A stretch of 64,000 bases of DNA from Chryseobacterium gallinarum (GCF_001021975.1 NZ_CP009928.1:2546001-2610000); one strand, 5' to 3'; counted from the first letter of the stretch, positions 8,976 through 18,048 are shown. Made by a program: numbers and translations. The notes: generated by a model not told the origin, from the sequence alone.

Positions 8976-9851
8976 TTATTTATATTTTTTCGTATTAAAT
9001 GTATATCCAATTCCGGCAAGAACCTGTCCGAAAACAAAATCCTGCTGAGCCTTATCCGGTTTATTGTTCAATGTAGTTTTAATATCCCACATATTGATAT
9101 AACCGGCTTTCCCTTCTAATCTTACCATCACATGATTCCAGAGAACCAGGTTAAGGCTGGCGCGTATGTCAGTTCCAAGACCTGCCACATGAAAACGGTC
9201 ACTTCTTTCATTTCCAAAAAGCTTTACATTACTTTTTGGAAACATAAATCCGACTCCGGCTCCGTAAGACCATACTAAATCAACATTCTTTTTGTTGATA
9301 AGACTCTGATATCTTTCAAGACCCAGGTTCTCATAATTAAGTCCGTCCGTATGTTCAAAAGTAAGGAACTTCTCATCTGCCAGGTTCACCTGGCCATTTT
9401 GTGCCATTTTCTGATATTCAGGATCTGAAATATGCCCTTTGAAGTTGACCGTCTGGTTCTGGTCCATTACATATTTCATATGATCAATTCCCAGAACAAG
9501 TGCCAGATTATCTTTGATAAAATAACCCGCTCTGAAATTGTACTGAACCACTGTAAACCATCCCGGATTGATATAAACAATACCAAATTTGGTAGGTCTG
9601 TCGTGAGCCGTTACATTATTCAGCTGAAAATCATAGCCGTTTCCCTTAAAATGGATATCAGAATTGCTGTAAGCAGCCCTGTTCCATCCAAAGAATACGA
9701 ACATCTGACCTTTTTTGCTCAAAGGTTCTGGTTTTGTATAAGCAGGTGCTTTAAAAATCTCTGCATTATTTTCTAATTTTAAAGAATCCTTCTCTTTTTG
9801 CCCAAAGACAAAATTCGACATCATTAAGCCGACAACCAATAATTTTTTCAT
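8976..9851 (-). CDS. Predicted outer-membrane beta-barrel protein inside the nuo operon
   Basis: The 291-residue product has a signal peptide (MKKLLVVGLMMSNFVFGQ, cleavage near residue 17). The rest looks like an outer-membrane barrel: alternating hydrophobic strands rich in Tyr, Phe and Gly, and a C-terminal VLAGIGYTFNTKKYK strand. No complex I family matches it. It starts 8 bp after the nuoF stop and ends 41 bp before nuoG, so it must be co-transcribed with complex I. Its role is unknown to me. It may be a passenger gene or a flavobacterial accessory; I assign no biochemical function. Confidence 0.85.
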   Translation of the reverse strand: MKKLLVVGLMMSNFVFGQKEKDSLKLENNAEIFKAPAYTKPEPLSKKGQMFVFFGWNRAAYSNSDIHFKGNGYDFQLNNVTAHDRPTKFGIVYINPGWFTVVQYNFRAGYFIKDNLALVLGIDHMKYVMDQNQTVNFKGHISDPEYQKMAQNGQVNLADEKFLTFEHTDGLNYENLGLERYQSLINKKNVDLVWSYGAGVGFMFPKSNVKLFGNERSDRFHVAGLGTDIRASLNLVLWNHVMVRLEGKAGYINMWDIKTTLNNKPDKAQQDFVFGQVLAGIGYTFNTKKYK

Positions 9852-9859
9852 TTTTTCAC

Positions 9860-11218
9860 CTATGCGTTCTTTTCAACAGCCGGAATAGGATCTGCATAAT
9901 GTGCTAATCCATAATTTTGTGTCAGACACAGTTCTGGGTTTTTCACGTGCCACTCAAATTCATCTCTGAAGTGACGGATTGCTGCTGCAACCGGCCAAGC
10001 TGCTGCATCACCCAATGGACAAATCGTGTTTCCTTCGATTTTTCTCTGGATATCCCAAAGTAAATCGATGTCTTCCATTTTTCCTTGTCCGTTTTCTATT
10101 TTCTTTAAAATTTTATACATCCATCCCGTACCTTCACGGCAAGGGGTACATTGCCCACAACTTTCGTGGTTATAGAATCTTGCTAAAGTCATGGTGTGTT
10201 CTACAATACACTGGTCTTCATCCAAAACGATGAAACCTCCTGAACCCATCATAGTTCCGGTAGCAAAACCACCGTCTGCCAATGATTCGTAGTTCATATA
10301 TCTAGGCTCTCCATTTACGGTTCTCAACAATAAATTGGCTGGAACAATCGGAACAGAACTTCCTCCGGGAATACAAGCCTTTAATCTTTTTCCGTCTTTA
10401 ATGCCACCACAATATTCATCAGAGTAGATGAATTCTTCTACCGTAATGGTCATGTCGATTTCGTAAACCCCAGGTTTGTTGATATTTCCACAAGCAGAAA
10501 TCAATTTTGTTCCTGTAGATCTTCCTACACCGATTTTAGCATACTCAGCACCTGTAATATCAATGATCGGAACAATGGCTGCAATAGATTCAACATTGTT
10601 TACCACTGTTGGTCTTTCCCAAAGCCCTTTTACAGCCGGGAATGGCGGTTTTAACCTTGGATTTCCTCTTTTTCCTTCAAGAGACTCAAGCAAAGCGGTT
10701 TCTTCACCGCAGATGTATGCTCCGGCACCTCTCTGTACATAGATTTCAAGATCGAAACCGGTTCCTAAAATATTTTTACCTAAAAAACCTGCCGCTTTTG
10801 CCTCTTCAATAGCCTCTTCCAGGATATCCGGAATCCATGAGTATTCTCCACGGATGTAGATATAGGAAGTATTGGAACCTAAGCAGTAGGATGAAATGAG
10901 CATTCCTTCAATCAGCAGGTGAGGAAGGAATTCCATCAGATACCTGTCTTTAAACGTTCCTGGCTCAGATTCATCCGCATTTACCACAAGGTGTCTTGGA
11001 ACCCCTTCAGGTTTTGCCAGAAAGCTCCATTTCATTCCTGTCGGGAATCCGGCTCCACCACGACCTCTTAATCCTGAAGCTTTTACTTCTTCAAGAATTT
11101 CGTCAGGAGTCATTTTCAAGGCTTTTTCAGCAGCTGTGTAACCTCCTTGTCTACGGTAGGTTTCAAAGTAACGGATGCCTTCTATATGTGCGTCTTTAAG
11201 TAAAAGTTTTTTACTCAT
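9860..11218 (-). CDS. nuoF: NADH-quinone oxidoreductase subunit F, NADH/FMN-binding
   Basis: NuoF oxidises NADH through FMN and passes electrons to cluster N3. The 452-residue product shows GLRGRGGAGFPTGMKWSF (NADH/FMN region, about residues 49-66), NADESEPGTFKDR (about 80-92), YIRGEY and GAGAYICGEETALLESLEG (about 164-182). The N3 ligands follow in CGQCTPCREG (about 355-364) and a later Cys in NTICPLGD (about 396-403). Length is normal. It lies after nuoE and before the unusual barrel-protein gene. Confidence 0.97.
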   Translation of the reverse strand: MSKKLLLKDAHIEGIRYFETYRRQGGYTAAEKALKMTPDEILEEVKASGLRGRGGAGFPTGMKWSFLAKPEGVPRHLVVNADESEPGTFKDRYLMEFLPHLLIEGMLISSYCLGSNTSYIYIRGEYSWIPDILEEAIEEAKAAGFLGKNILGTGFDLEIYVQRGAGAYICGEETALLESLEGKRGNPRLKPPFPAVKGLWERPTVVNNVESIAAIVPIIDITGAEYAKIGVGRSTGTKLISACGNINKPGVYEIDMTITVEEFIYSDEYCGGIKDGKRLKACIPGGSSVPIVPANLLLRTVNGEPRYMNYESLADGGFATGTMMGSGGFIVLDEDQCIVEHTMTLARFYNHESCGQCTPCREGTGWMYKILKKIENGQGKMEDIDLLWDIQRKIEGNTICPLGDAAAWPVAAAIRHFRDEFEWHVKNPELCLTQNYGLAHYADPIPAVEKNA

Positions 11219-11328
11219 TGTTTATTATGCTTTTAGCTATTGGCTTTTGGCTTCTAGCTTTTTATAATTATTAAAAAAATTAACCGAGTTTAAATCCAAA
11301 ATTCAAAATTAAGGATCCAAAATCTTTA

Positions 11329-11838
11329 TTAGTCCAAAGCAACTTGTCCCTGTCTGCAAAGCTCAAGGATTTCGTCTACTTTTTCTATCGTTAAATTTTC
11401 ATGAAAGAACTTTCCAAGCTGCATCATGGGTGCATATCCGCAAGCTCCAAGACATTCTGCAGGCTTTAGTGTAAACATTCCGTCTTCAGTAGTTTCTCCG
11501 TCCTTAATGTTCAGTTTCGTTCTGATATGGTTAAGAATTTTTTCGCTGCCGGATACCATACAAGGCCCTGTTCTGCAAACTTCCAAAACATATTTACCTA
11601 CCGGCTTCATATTGAACATCGTATAGAAAGTAGCTACTTCGTATACCTCAATCGGTTTGATACTTAATAGTCCGGCAACATAATCCATCACAGGAACATC
11701 TAACCATCCCCCGAATTCTTTCTGTGCCAGGTGAAGTACAGGAATAAGGGCAGACTTCTGTCTTCCTTCAGGATATCTTGCGATAATTTTGTGTACCTGT
11801 GCTAAACTTTCCGGTTTAAAAGCTATTGTTTCGCTCAT
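11329..11838 (-). CDS. nuoE: NADH-quinone oxidoreductase subunit E, 2Fe-2S
   Basis: NuoE is the thioredoxin-fold subunit of the NADH module and holds the 2Fe-2S cluster N1a. The 169-residue product has the four ligands in CRTGPCMVSG (about residues 88-97) and CLGACGYAP (about 129-137), with the N-terminal helical domain usual for the family. It lies 110 bp upstream of nuoF and about 100 bp downstream of nuoD. Both spacers are filled with degenerate repeats. Confidence 0.97.
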   Translation of the reverse strand: MSETIAFKPESLAQVHKIIARYPEGRQKSALIPVLHLAQKEFGGWLDVPVMDYVAGLLSIKPIEVYEVATFYTMFNMKPVGKYVLEVCRTGPCMVSGSEKILNHIRTKLNIKDGETTEDGMFTLKPAECLGACGYAPMMQLGKFFHENLTIEKVDEILELCRQGQVALD

Positions 11839-11942
11839 TTTTTATCTAAGATTTCAGATGTCAGATTTCAGACATCAGATTTTAAATTTATATGTAAAGC
11901 TAAGTGTCTAACATCTGAAATCAGATGTCTGACATCTTATTT

Positions 11943-13166
11943 TTATGCGTCTAATTCTCCCGCAATAATGTTCATACTACACATCGTTACAATGGCATCC
12001 GAAATTACAGAACCTGTAATCATTTCAGGATATGCCTGGTAGTAGATAAAACATGGTCTTCTGAAGTGAAGCCTGTATGGGCTTCTTCCTCCGTCGCTTA
12101 CAAGATAAAAACCTAGTTCCCCGTTACCTCCTTCTACAGCATGGTATACTTCTCCTTTCGGTACATCCGTTTCTCCCATTACAATTTTGAAATGGTAGAT
12201 CAATGCTTCCATTTTTTGGTATACATCTGCCTTTTCAGGAAGATAGAAATCAGGAACATCCGCGTGGAATGGTCCTTCAGGAAGGTTTTCGTATGCTTGT
12301 TTAATGATTTTAATTGATTCCCAGACTTCTTGTTGACGTACCATGAAACGGTCGTAAGTATCTCCGGACGTTCCTACCGGAATAATGAAGTCGAAGTCCT
12401 GGTATGAAGAATAAGGCTGTGCAACTCTCACATCATAATCTACTCCTGCTGCACGTAAATTGGGACCTGTAAAACCGTAGCTTAATGCTCTTTCGGCAGA
12501 AATTGCTCCTGTACCAATGGTTCTGTCCATGAAAATTCTATTTCTTTCCAATAGGGTACAGAATTCTTTAAATCTTGGTGGGAAAGTCTTTAAGAAGTCT
12601 TTGATCAGCTCATGGAATTTAGGAGTGAAATCTCTTTCAAATCCTCCGATTCTTCCCATATTGGTAGTCATCCTCGCACCGCAGATCTGCTCATACATAT
12701 CATAAATACGTTCTCTTTCGATGAACATATAGGTAAGACCTGTAATTGCTCCCGAGTCCATTCCGGTTACCCCGTTACAAATCAGGTGATCCCCGATTCT
12801 TGCCAGCTCCATCAGGATAACACGCATATAGTCCACACGTTTTGGAACTTCAACACCAATCAGTTTCTCTACTGTCATGTGCCAACCTAAATTGTTGATT
12901 GGTGCAGAACAATAGTTCATACGGTCAGTAAGGGTAGTGATCTGGGCATAATTTCTTCTTTCAGAAATTTTCTCAAATGCTCTGTGGATGTATCCTACAG
13001 TCTGCTCAGCATGCAGGATTCTTTCCCCGTCCATCGTTAAGATATTCTGGAAAATCCCGTGAGTGGCAGGGTGGGTAGGTCCTAAATTGAGGGTATATAA
13101 TTGTCCGTCAATCTGTTCCTTACTTTCGTACTGGTTTAATATATTAGATAATGAGTTATCTTTCAT
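11943..13166 (-). CDS. nuoD: NADH-quinone oxidoreductase subunit D
   Basis: NuoD is the 49-kDa-type subunit, related to hydrogenase large subunits, that lines the quinone site with NuoB. The 407-residue product shows LGPTHPATHG (about residues 29-38) with the quinone-site histidine, the GYIHRAFEK region (about 59-67) and a C-terminal SDAIVTMCSMNIIAGELDA tail. It is a separate gene from nuoC, unlike the fused nuoCD of E. coli. Confidence 0.97.
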   Translation of the reverse strand: MKDNSLSNILNQYESKEQIDGQLYTLNLGPTHPATHGIFQNILTMDGERILHAEQTVGYIHRAFEKISERRNYAQITTLTDRMNYCSAPINNLGWHMTVEKLIGVEVPKRVDYMRVILMELARIGDHLICNGVTGMDSGAITGLTYMFIERERIYDMYEQICGARMTTNMGRIGGFERDFTPKFHELIKDFLKTFPPRFKEFCTLLERNRIFMDRTIGTGAISAERALSYGFTGPNLRAAGVDYDVRVAQPYSSYQDFDFIIPVGTSGDTYDRFMVRQQEVWESIKIIKQAYENLPEGPFHADVPDFYLPEKADVYQKMEALIYHFKIVMGETDVPKGEVYHAVEGGNGELGFYLVSDGGRSPYRLHFRRPCFIYYQAYPEMITGSVISDAIVTMCSMNIIAGELDA

Positions 13167-13228
13167 AATGATTGCTTTTAGCTATTTGCTTCTGGCTATT
13201 GGCTAGCTGCCATTGGCCATTCGCTTTT

Positions 13229-13723
13229 TTATCTTCCGAACATGCTATCATCCTTGTCGGTTCTTGTACCATCTTCAAGGCGATATTCCTTCAACATAGG
13301 GTGGTATCCGAGATCTTCCATATTCAAAATAGGTCTTAGATCCGGATGTCCTTTAAATTTAATCCCATAAAAATCATACGTTTCCCTTTCCATCCAGTTG
13401 GCTCCGGCATACAGATCCGTAAGAGAATCCACTTCAATATTTTCCCTGGACATAAAGATTTTCAGACGCAATCTGAAATTGGTCATCATATTATGCAGAT
13501 GATAAATAACGCCTATTTCTTTATCCGGGAATTCAGGATAATGTATTCCGCATATATCCGTAAGAAAGTTGATTCCCAACGTTGAATCTTTAAGATAATG
13601 GATGATTTTCTTGATGTCTTCTTTCTTCACTTCGATCGTCAGCATTCCATAAGGTTCTGAGCTTGAAATAACAGATTCCGGAAATTCTCTTGTGATTGCT
13701 TCTAATACAAATTCGTTTGTCAT
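13229..13723 (-). CDS. nuoC: NADH-quinone oxidoreductase subunit C
   Basis: NuoC is the 30-kDa-type peripheral subunit that packs against NuoD. The 164-residue product has the conserved block WMERETYDFYGIKFKGHPDL (about residues 111-130) followed by the RPILNMEDLGYHPMLKEY region. It is preceded by nuoB with a 6-bp gap and followed by a 62-bp spacer made of degenerate GGCTATTGGC-like repeats. Confidence 0.96.
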   Translation of the reverse strand: MTNEFVLEAITREFPESVISSSEPYGMLTIEVKKEDIKKIIHYLKDSTLGINFLTDICGIHYPEFPDKEIGVIYHLHNMMTNFRLRLKIFMSRENIEVDSLTDLYAGANWMERETYDFYGIKFKGHPDLRPILNMEDLGYHPMLKEYRLEDGTRTDKDDSMFGR

Positions 13724-13729
13724 TTCCGT

Positions 13730-14290
13730 TTAGTTGCTTATGTTATAAGAATCTAATAATTTCTGATATTCAGGCATATCTCTTCTTCTGATGCTTTCGC
13801 TTTCTGCAAGAGCCTGTACCTGCATTACTCCTTCAATGATCTGTTCAGGTCTTGGCGGGCATCCCGGAACATAAACATCTACCGGAATAATTTTATCAAT
13901 TCCCTGAAGTACGGAATAGGTATCAAAAATACCGCCGCTGGAAGCACATGCTCCTACTGCTACCACCCATTTTGGCTCAGCCATCTGAGTGTACACTTCT
14001 TTTAGGACCGGTCCTAATTTCTTTGATATAGTTCCGCAAACCATCAGCATATCCGCTTGTCTTGGTGAAAAAGAGTTTCTTTCCATACCAAATCTTGAAG
14101 CATCATATGTTGGGTTCAGGGTAGCCATAAACTCGATACCACAACAAGAGGTTGCAAATGGCAATGGCCAAAGCGAAAACTTTCTTGCCATACCGATTAC
14201 ACTGCTCAGTTTTGTTGCGAAAAAACCTTCTCCTTCATATCCTTCGGGAGCAGGTGCATCTGTTCTTATTACTGGTTTTTTATCTGACAT
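13730..14290 (-). CDS. nuoB: NADH-quinone oxidoreductase subunit B, [4Fe-4S] N2
   Basis: NuoB holds cluster N2, the last iron-sulfur centre before quinone. The product from the ATG at 14290 has 186 residues. It shows the tandem-Cys motif FATSCCGIEFMA (about residues 44-55), the VAVGACASSGG block (about 110-120) and CPPRPEQIIEG (about 144-154), which supply the four ligands. I chose 14290 because the in-frame ATG upstream (14320) would add ten unconserved residues, while MSDKKP begins like other flavobacterial NuoB. Confidence 0.96.
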   Translation of the reverse strand: MSDKKPVIRTDAPAPEGYEGEGFFATKLSSVIGMARKFSLWPLPFATSCCGIEFMATLNPTYDASRFGMERNSFSPRQADMLMVCGTISKKLGPVLKEVYTQMAEPKWVVAVGACASSGGIFDTYSVLQGIDKIIPVDVYVPGCPPRPEQIIEGVMQVQALAESESIRRRDMPEYQKLLDSYNISN

Positions 14291-14368
14291 TTTCTTTGAT
14301 TTTAGATTTTGAATTATCAATGCTGGATTATTGATTCAAAATCCATCATTCAAAATTCACAATTACTT

Positions 14369-14740
14369 TTATTTATCCCAATCTAACGCACCGCGTTTCC
14401 AGACATAGAAAAACGCCATGAAGAAAATTGCAACAAAGGTAAGTACCGCCAGGAATCCTTCCATTCCGAATTCTCTGAAGTTTACCGCATAAGGATAAAA
14501 GAATACGATTTCAATATCGAATAGTACGAACAATACCGCAGTCAGGAAGTACTTGATAGAAAACGGTGTTCTCGCATTTCCTTCTACAGGAACCCCACAT
14601 TCCCAGCTTTGGTTTTTTACAGAGTTCCCCTTTTTCTGCTGTGGACCTAAGAAATGCGCTCCAAGCAAGGAAACTGCTACAAATCCTACTGCTACACCAG
14701 CCTGGATAAGGATTGGAATATAACTTTCAGGTAAATTCAT
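14369..14740 (-). CDS. nuoA: NADH-quinone oxidoreductase subunit A
   Basis: NuoA is a three-helix membrane subunit at the junction of the complex I arms. The 123-residue product has three membrane helices, the loop motif SWECGVPVEGNARTPFSIKY (about residues 44-63) with the cysteine that tracks the enzyme's active/resting state in other organisms, and FVLFDIEIVFFYPYA (about 70-84). It is the first gene of the operon, 23 bp downstream of a good flavobacterial -7 box. Confidence 0.97.
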   Translation of the reverse strand: MNLPESYIPILIQAGVAVGFVAVSLLGAHFLGPQQKKGNSVKNQSWECGVPVEGNARTPFSIKYFLTAVLFVLFDIEIVFFYPYAVNFREFGMEGFLAVLTFVAIFFMAFFYVWKRGALDWDK

Positions 14741-14763
14741 TTTTGCATTATTATCTCAATTTG

Positions 14764-14771
14764 CAAATTTA
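14764..14771 (-). promoter_or_regulatory. -7 box (TAAATTTG) of the nuo operon
   Basis: On the minus strand TAAATTTG matches the Bacteroidota -7 consensus TAnnTTTG exactly and ends 24 bases before the nuoA start codon. No clean TTG -33 box at the usual 17-23 bp spacing was found. Confidence 0.55.
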
Positions 14772-14861
14772 ACGAATAAACAATAAAGCATGAAATTTAT
14801 CAGCTTAAAAGTAGGATGAAAATAGGGAAAACCGATAATTTAGAATCAATAAAAATAAGAC

Positions 14862-15038
14862 TTATTTCTTCATTTTCTTGAGGAGAGAATAGGCCATGAA
14901 AGAGATGTATCCAAAAAGAACACTGGCATAAACAATGTTCACCGCTGTATTCGTCTTATCATCCTGGGACTGGAAAAATAAATTGTAAGCAATAAATCCT
15001 GCAATTAAAATGGCGAAGATAATGAGTTGTGGTTTCAT
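14862..15038 (-). CDS. Small two-helix membrane protein
   Basis: A 58-residue frame begins MKPQLIIFAILIAGFIAY and ends LLKKMKK. It has two hydrophobic helices (about residues 4-22 and 34-53) with a short polar loop between (FQSQDDKTNT) and a positively charged C-terminus. This positive-inside pattern of a genuine small membrane protein makes it believable despite its size. Its start lies 75 bp from the next minus-strand frame upstream (15114-15362), so the two may be co-expressed. No function can be assigned. Confidence 0.6.
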   Translation of the reverse strand: MKPQLIIFAILIAGFIAYNLFFQSQDDKTNTAVNIVYASVLFGYISFMAYSLLKKMKK

Positions 15039-15113
15039 ATTTTCAAAGGTATGAAATTTATAATTGTAAGTTTTTCCAGTCTTAGAATTCTGTCTGGGAT
15101 ATGCGTGATGAAT

Positions 15114-15362
15114 TCACTGCTTTTTTCCATTCTTTCTATAGCGTAGCATAAAAATTAAAAAGCTGATCTCAAAGGTATACATGGAAACAATTCCGGTTGT
15201 CTGCAACGCTTTTGAAAGGGGAATAATAAAGCCTGTTTTTAAAGAAATGAGTGTGGCAGCAACGGCCATAAACTCTACCAGATCCGTTGATAATTTGGCA
15301 AAAGATGAGATAAGCATTAAAATAACCGAATAATGACCATCTTTTCTGATTAAAATGGCCAA
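15114..15362 (-). CDS. Small membrane protein, start uncertain
   Basis: The 82-residue frame has about three hydrophobic stretches and a basic C-terminus (RYRKNGKKQ). The only in-frame start in this part is TTG at 15362. Upstream the frame stays open for about 17 more codons with clearly hydrophobic content (IYLIPSILIFIALAIL), but no ATG precedes the stop. Either a rare start codon is used or the 5' end is damaged. A different frame with an ATG at 15420 overlaps it but reads less like a protein. Function unknown. Confidence 0.5.
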   Translation of the reverse strand: MAILIRKDGHYSVILMLISSFAKLSTDLVEFMAVAATLISLKTGFIIPLSKALQTTGIVSMYTFEISFLIFMLRYRKNGKKQ

Positions 15363-15439
15363 AGCTATAAAGATAAGTATTGATGGAATCAGATAAATGG
15401 CTGCTTATCAGATTTACCATGATAGTCAGATTTTTAGAG

Positions 15440-16573
15440 TTACCATTCTTTGGATGAAATGGAGTAAGTTCTTCTTCTTTTGTGGTTGACGGGATTATAA
15501 TCCTGCCATAGTAATTGGATGCTCTTATTTTCTTCTAATTCAGGATTGGTTTCCAGGAATTTTACTCCTTTTTTCTTAAAAACATCAAAAATTTCTTTGA
15601 AAATAATGGAAGTTACTCCCCGTCTCTGGTAATCAGGATGTATTCCTATCAAATAAAAATTAGCCCTGTCATTTTTCCTTCCGGCTTTTAAAAAATGCCA
15701 CCATCCGAAAGGGAGAAGTTTTCCTCCGGACTTTTGTAAAGCTCTGGAATAAGACGGCATCGTAATAGCGAACGAAATAAGGTTGTTATGTTCATCAACG
15801 ATACAAACGATAAAATCTTTGTCAATCAGTTTGAAATACTTTTCTTTATACGTTTTACGCTGTTCATCGGAAATAGGAGTATAGGTGGAAAGATGCTTGT
15901 AGGTTTCATCCAAAAGATCAAACATGGCATCCACATATTGTAGAATTTCTTCTTTTGTTTTAAATCTTAAAACCTTCAGTTTATATTTTTCTAAAATTAA
16001 CGCGTTGAATTTATGGATCTTATCAGGCAGTGAATCCGGAAATTTAATTTCAAATTCCACCCATTCTTTTTCTTTTGTCAGTCCAAGTTTTTCAAGATGT
16101 TTAGGATAATATTCATGGTTGTAAATCCCGATCATGGTAGCCAGCTGGTCGAAACCTTTGATGAGCATTCCTGCTTTATCCAGATTGGTGAAGCCCATAG
16201 GGCCTTCAATTTTATCAATGTTTTTCTCCCTGGCATAATCAACAGCTTTTTGCAGTAAGGCTTTGGAAACTTCTTCATCATCAATGAAATCAAGCCATCC
16301 GAAACGCACTTTTTTAATGCCTAATTCCTTCTCTTCTTTATGGTTAATAAGAACAGCAATTCTTCCTACAATCCTGTCATTTTTATAGGCCAGATATTGC
16401 CTGGCTTCAGAATATTGAAGGGCAGGATTCTCATTCGCATTCCAGATGTTGATTTCGTCATTGATAAAGGAAGGTACATAATAGGGATTATCTTTGTACA
16501 TATCCATTGGAAACCTTACGAATTGCTTGAGTTGACTGGCTGTTTTTACTTCAGTAATTGAAATCTGAGACAT
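15440..16573 (-). CDS. GNAT-type acetyltransferase, YghO-like
   Basis: The 377-residue product has GNAT features in its C-terminal half: a YLIGIHPDYQRRGVTSIIF block (about residues 302-320), which is the acetyl-CoA-binding Q/RxxGxG/A region, and a following FLETNPELEEN segment. The N-terminal half (PYYVPSFINDEINIWN) resembles the large two-domain GNAT proteins of the YghO type that are common in Bacteroidota. The substrate is unknown. It stands alone, with a promoter-sized gap on each side. Confidence 0.75.
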   Translation of the reverse strand: MSQISITEVKTASQLKQFVRFPMDMYKDNPYYVPSFINDEINIWNANENPALQYSEARQYLAYKNDRIVGRIAVLINHKEEKELGIKKVRFGWLDFIDDEEVSKALLQKAVDYAREKNIDKIEGPMGFTNLDKAGMLIKGFDQLATMIGIYNHEYYPKHLEKLGLTKEKEWVEFEIKFPDSLPDKIHKFNALILEKYKLKVLRFKTKEEILQYVDAMFDLLDETYKHLSTYTPISDEQRKTYKEKYFKLIDKDFIVCIVDEHNNLISFAITMPSYSRALQKSGGKLLPFGWWHFLKAGRKNDRANFYLIGIHPDYQRRGVTSIIFKEIFDVFKKKGVKFLETNPELEENKSIQLLWQDYNPVNHKRRRTYSISSKEW

Positions 16574-16679
16574 GATTTAAGGGGGTAAATTTAAGGACAA
16601 ATATAAATAATAAAATCTTATACTTTGGCACAGTTTTTATATCATTATGGATAAAAATTAAACACAAAATCTATATAAA

Positions 16680-17390
16680 ATGACGGTCTATTATATCATT
16701 ATTGGGGTTTCAATGTTGGTGAGCTGGTGGGTTTCATCGAGATTGAAATCTAAATTTGAATATTATTCCAATGTACATCTCCGAAACGGCCTTTCGGGAA
16801 AAGAAGTAGCGGAAAAAATGTTGAGAGATAACGGGATCAATGATGTTCAGGTAATATCAGTTCCGGGGCAGTTGACGGACCACTATAATCCGGCAGATAA
16901 AACAGTAAACCTTTCAGAAGGTGTCTACATGCAGAGAAATGCAGCCGCAGCGGCAGTGGCAGCCCATGAATGTGGCCATGCTGTGCAGCATGCAGTAGGG
17001 TATTCGATGCTCAATTTACGTTCAAAACTGGTTCCTATCGTTAATATAAGTTCTAATCTGATGCAGTTTGTCCTTATAGCTGGTATTGCGATAATGGCAG
17101 CATCAAGAAGTATTGAAAATCCTAATGGAAATACAACGGTACTGGCGATAGGGGTAGCAATGTTTGCCGTGACAACGCTTTTCGCTTTTGTAACGCTTCC
17201 GGTGGAATATGATGCGAGCAACAGGGCGATGAAATGGCTTAAGGATACCGGAACTGTAACTCAGGAGGAATTTGTAGGCGTGCAGGATAGTTTAAAATGG
17301 GCAGCACGAACTTATGTGGTAGCTGCTTTAGGATCCTTGGCTCAGCTTCTTTACTGGGGGTCTTTACTTCTCGGTGGAAGAAGGGATTAA
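16680..17390 (+). CDS. Membrane-bound zinc metallopeptidase (Zn_peptidase_2 family)
   Basis: The 236-residue product has an N-terminal membrane helix (residues 3-18), the zinc motif AAHECGHAVQHAVGY (about 95-109), and two further hydrophobic helices (about 124-143 and 152-174). This is the layout of the YugP-like neutral zinc peptidase family. Its substrate is not established. It ends 4 bp inside the convergent IMPACT gene, and its terminator lies within that gene's 3' end. Confidence 0.88.
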   Translation: MTVYYIIIGVSMLVSWWVSSRLKSKFEYYSNVHLRNGLSGKEVAEKMLRDNGINDVQVISVPGQLTDHYNPADKTVNLSEGVYMQRNAAAAAVAAHECGHAVQHAVGYSMLNLRSKLVPIVNISSNLMQFVLIAGIAIMAASRSIENPNGNTTVLAIGVAMFAVTTLFAFVTLPVEYDASNRAMKWLKDTGTVTQEEFVGVQDSLKWAARTYVVAALGSLAQLLYWGSLLLGGRRD

Positions 17391-17992
17391 TCTTTAAATT
17401 CAAATGAAACATATTGCATCTCGGATAGCTTTTCCGAGATGTTTTCTTTTTGTGCCAGTTTTAATGAAGCGGTAAGGATACAGTTTTCATTCGCATCAAA
17501 ATTCAGAACCCTGGCATCAAATTTTGAAAGTAGGGTAAATATGATATTCTGCTGATTAAAATTGAATTGTATTTCAATTTCAGTTTCCAGTTCTTTAACA
17601 ATGATATTGGCTTCTTCCAGGGTGATTTTTGCAGATTCCTTATACGCTTTTACCAAACCGGACACCCCCAGTTTGGTGCCACCGTAATAACGTACTGAAA
17701 TGACAAGAACATTTGTGATCTCGTTAGCCAGTAATTGGTTGTAGATGGGTAAACCTGCACTGCCGGAAGGTTCTCCGTCGTCATTGGCTCTGTAATTTTC
17801 TCCCTGTAAACCCATTCTGAAAGCATAGCAATGGTGGGTAGCTTTAGGATGCTCTTCCCTTACCTTATCCAAAGCATGTTTCAGTTCTTTTTCATTATTT
17901 ACGGGAAAGGCAAATCCGATAAACTTGCTTCCTTTTTCTTTTAAGAGTGTATTTTCTATGGGTTTTTCTATGGTTTTGAATTCAAACGTCAT
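17387..17992 (-). CDS. YigZ/IMPACT family protein
   Basis: The 201-residue product has the family pattern: SKFIGFAFPV (about residues 21-30), ATHHCYAFRMG (about 51-61), NDDGEPSGSAGLPI (about 70-83) and VLVISVRYYGGTKLGVSGLV (about 96-115), then a small C-terminal RRF-like domain. Bacterial homologues bind nucleic acid and are linked to translation control, but the exact role is not settled. It converges with the zinc peptidase gene and overlaps it by 4 bp. Confidence 0.92.
   Translation of the reverse strand: MTFEFKTIEKPIENTLLKEKGSKFIGFAFPVNNEKELKHALDKVREEHPKATHHCYAFRMGLQGENYRANDDGEPSGSAGLPIYNQLLANEITNVLVISVRYYGGTKLGVSGLVKAYKESAKITLEEANIIVKELETEIEIQFNFNQQNIIFTLLSKFDARVLNFDANENCILTASLKLAQKENISEKLSEMQYVSFEFKD
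17417..17450 (+). terminator. Terminator of the zinc peptidase gene, inside the convergent gene
   Basis: CATCTCGGA (17417-17425) pairs with TCCGAGATG (17433-17441), followed by TTTTCTTTTT. It lies within the coding 3' end of the opposite-strand IMPACT gene, so these bases serve two roles. Confidence 0.7.
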
Positions 17993-18048
17993 CTGGAGTC
18001 CGGCTTTGTATCTGCAAAAATATTAAATGCTTTATTAAAAAGAAATAA

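Noticed and set aside
6658..13228. CRISPR array
   Set aside because: The repeated words in the nuo spacers are short, degenerate and irregularly spaced, with no constant repeat/spacer unit and no cas genes.
15169..15420. Alternative frame with an ATG start over the small membrane protein
   Set aside because: Its composition is less protein-like than the hydrophobic frame at 15114-15362, although the missing ATG of the latter leaves doubt.
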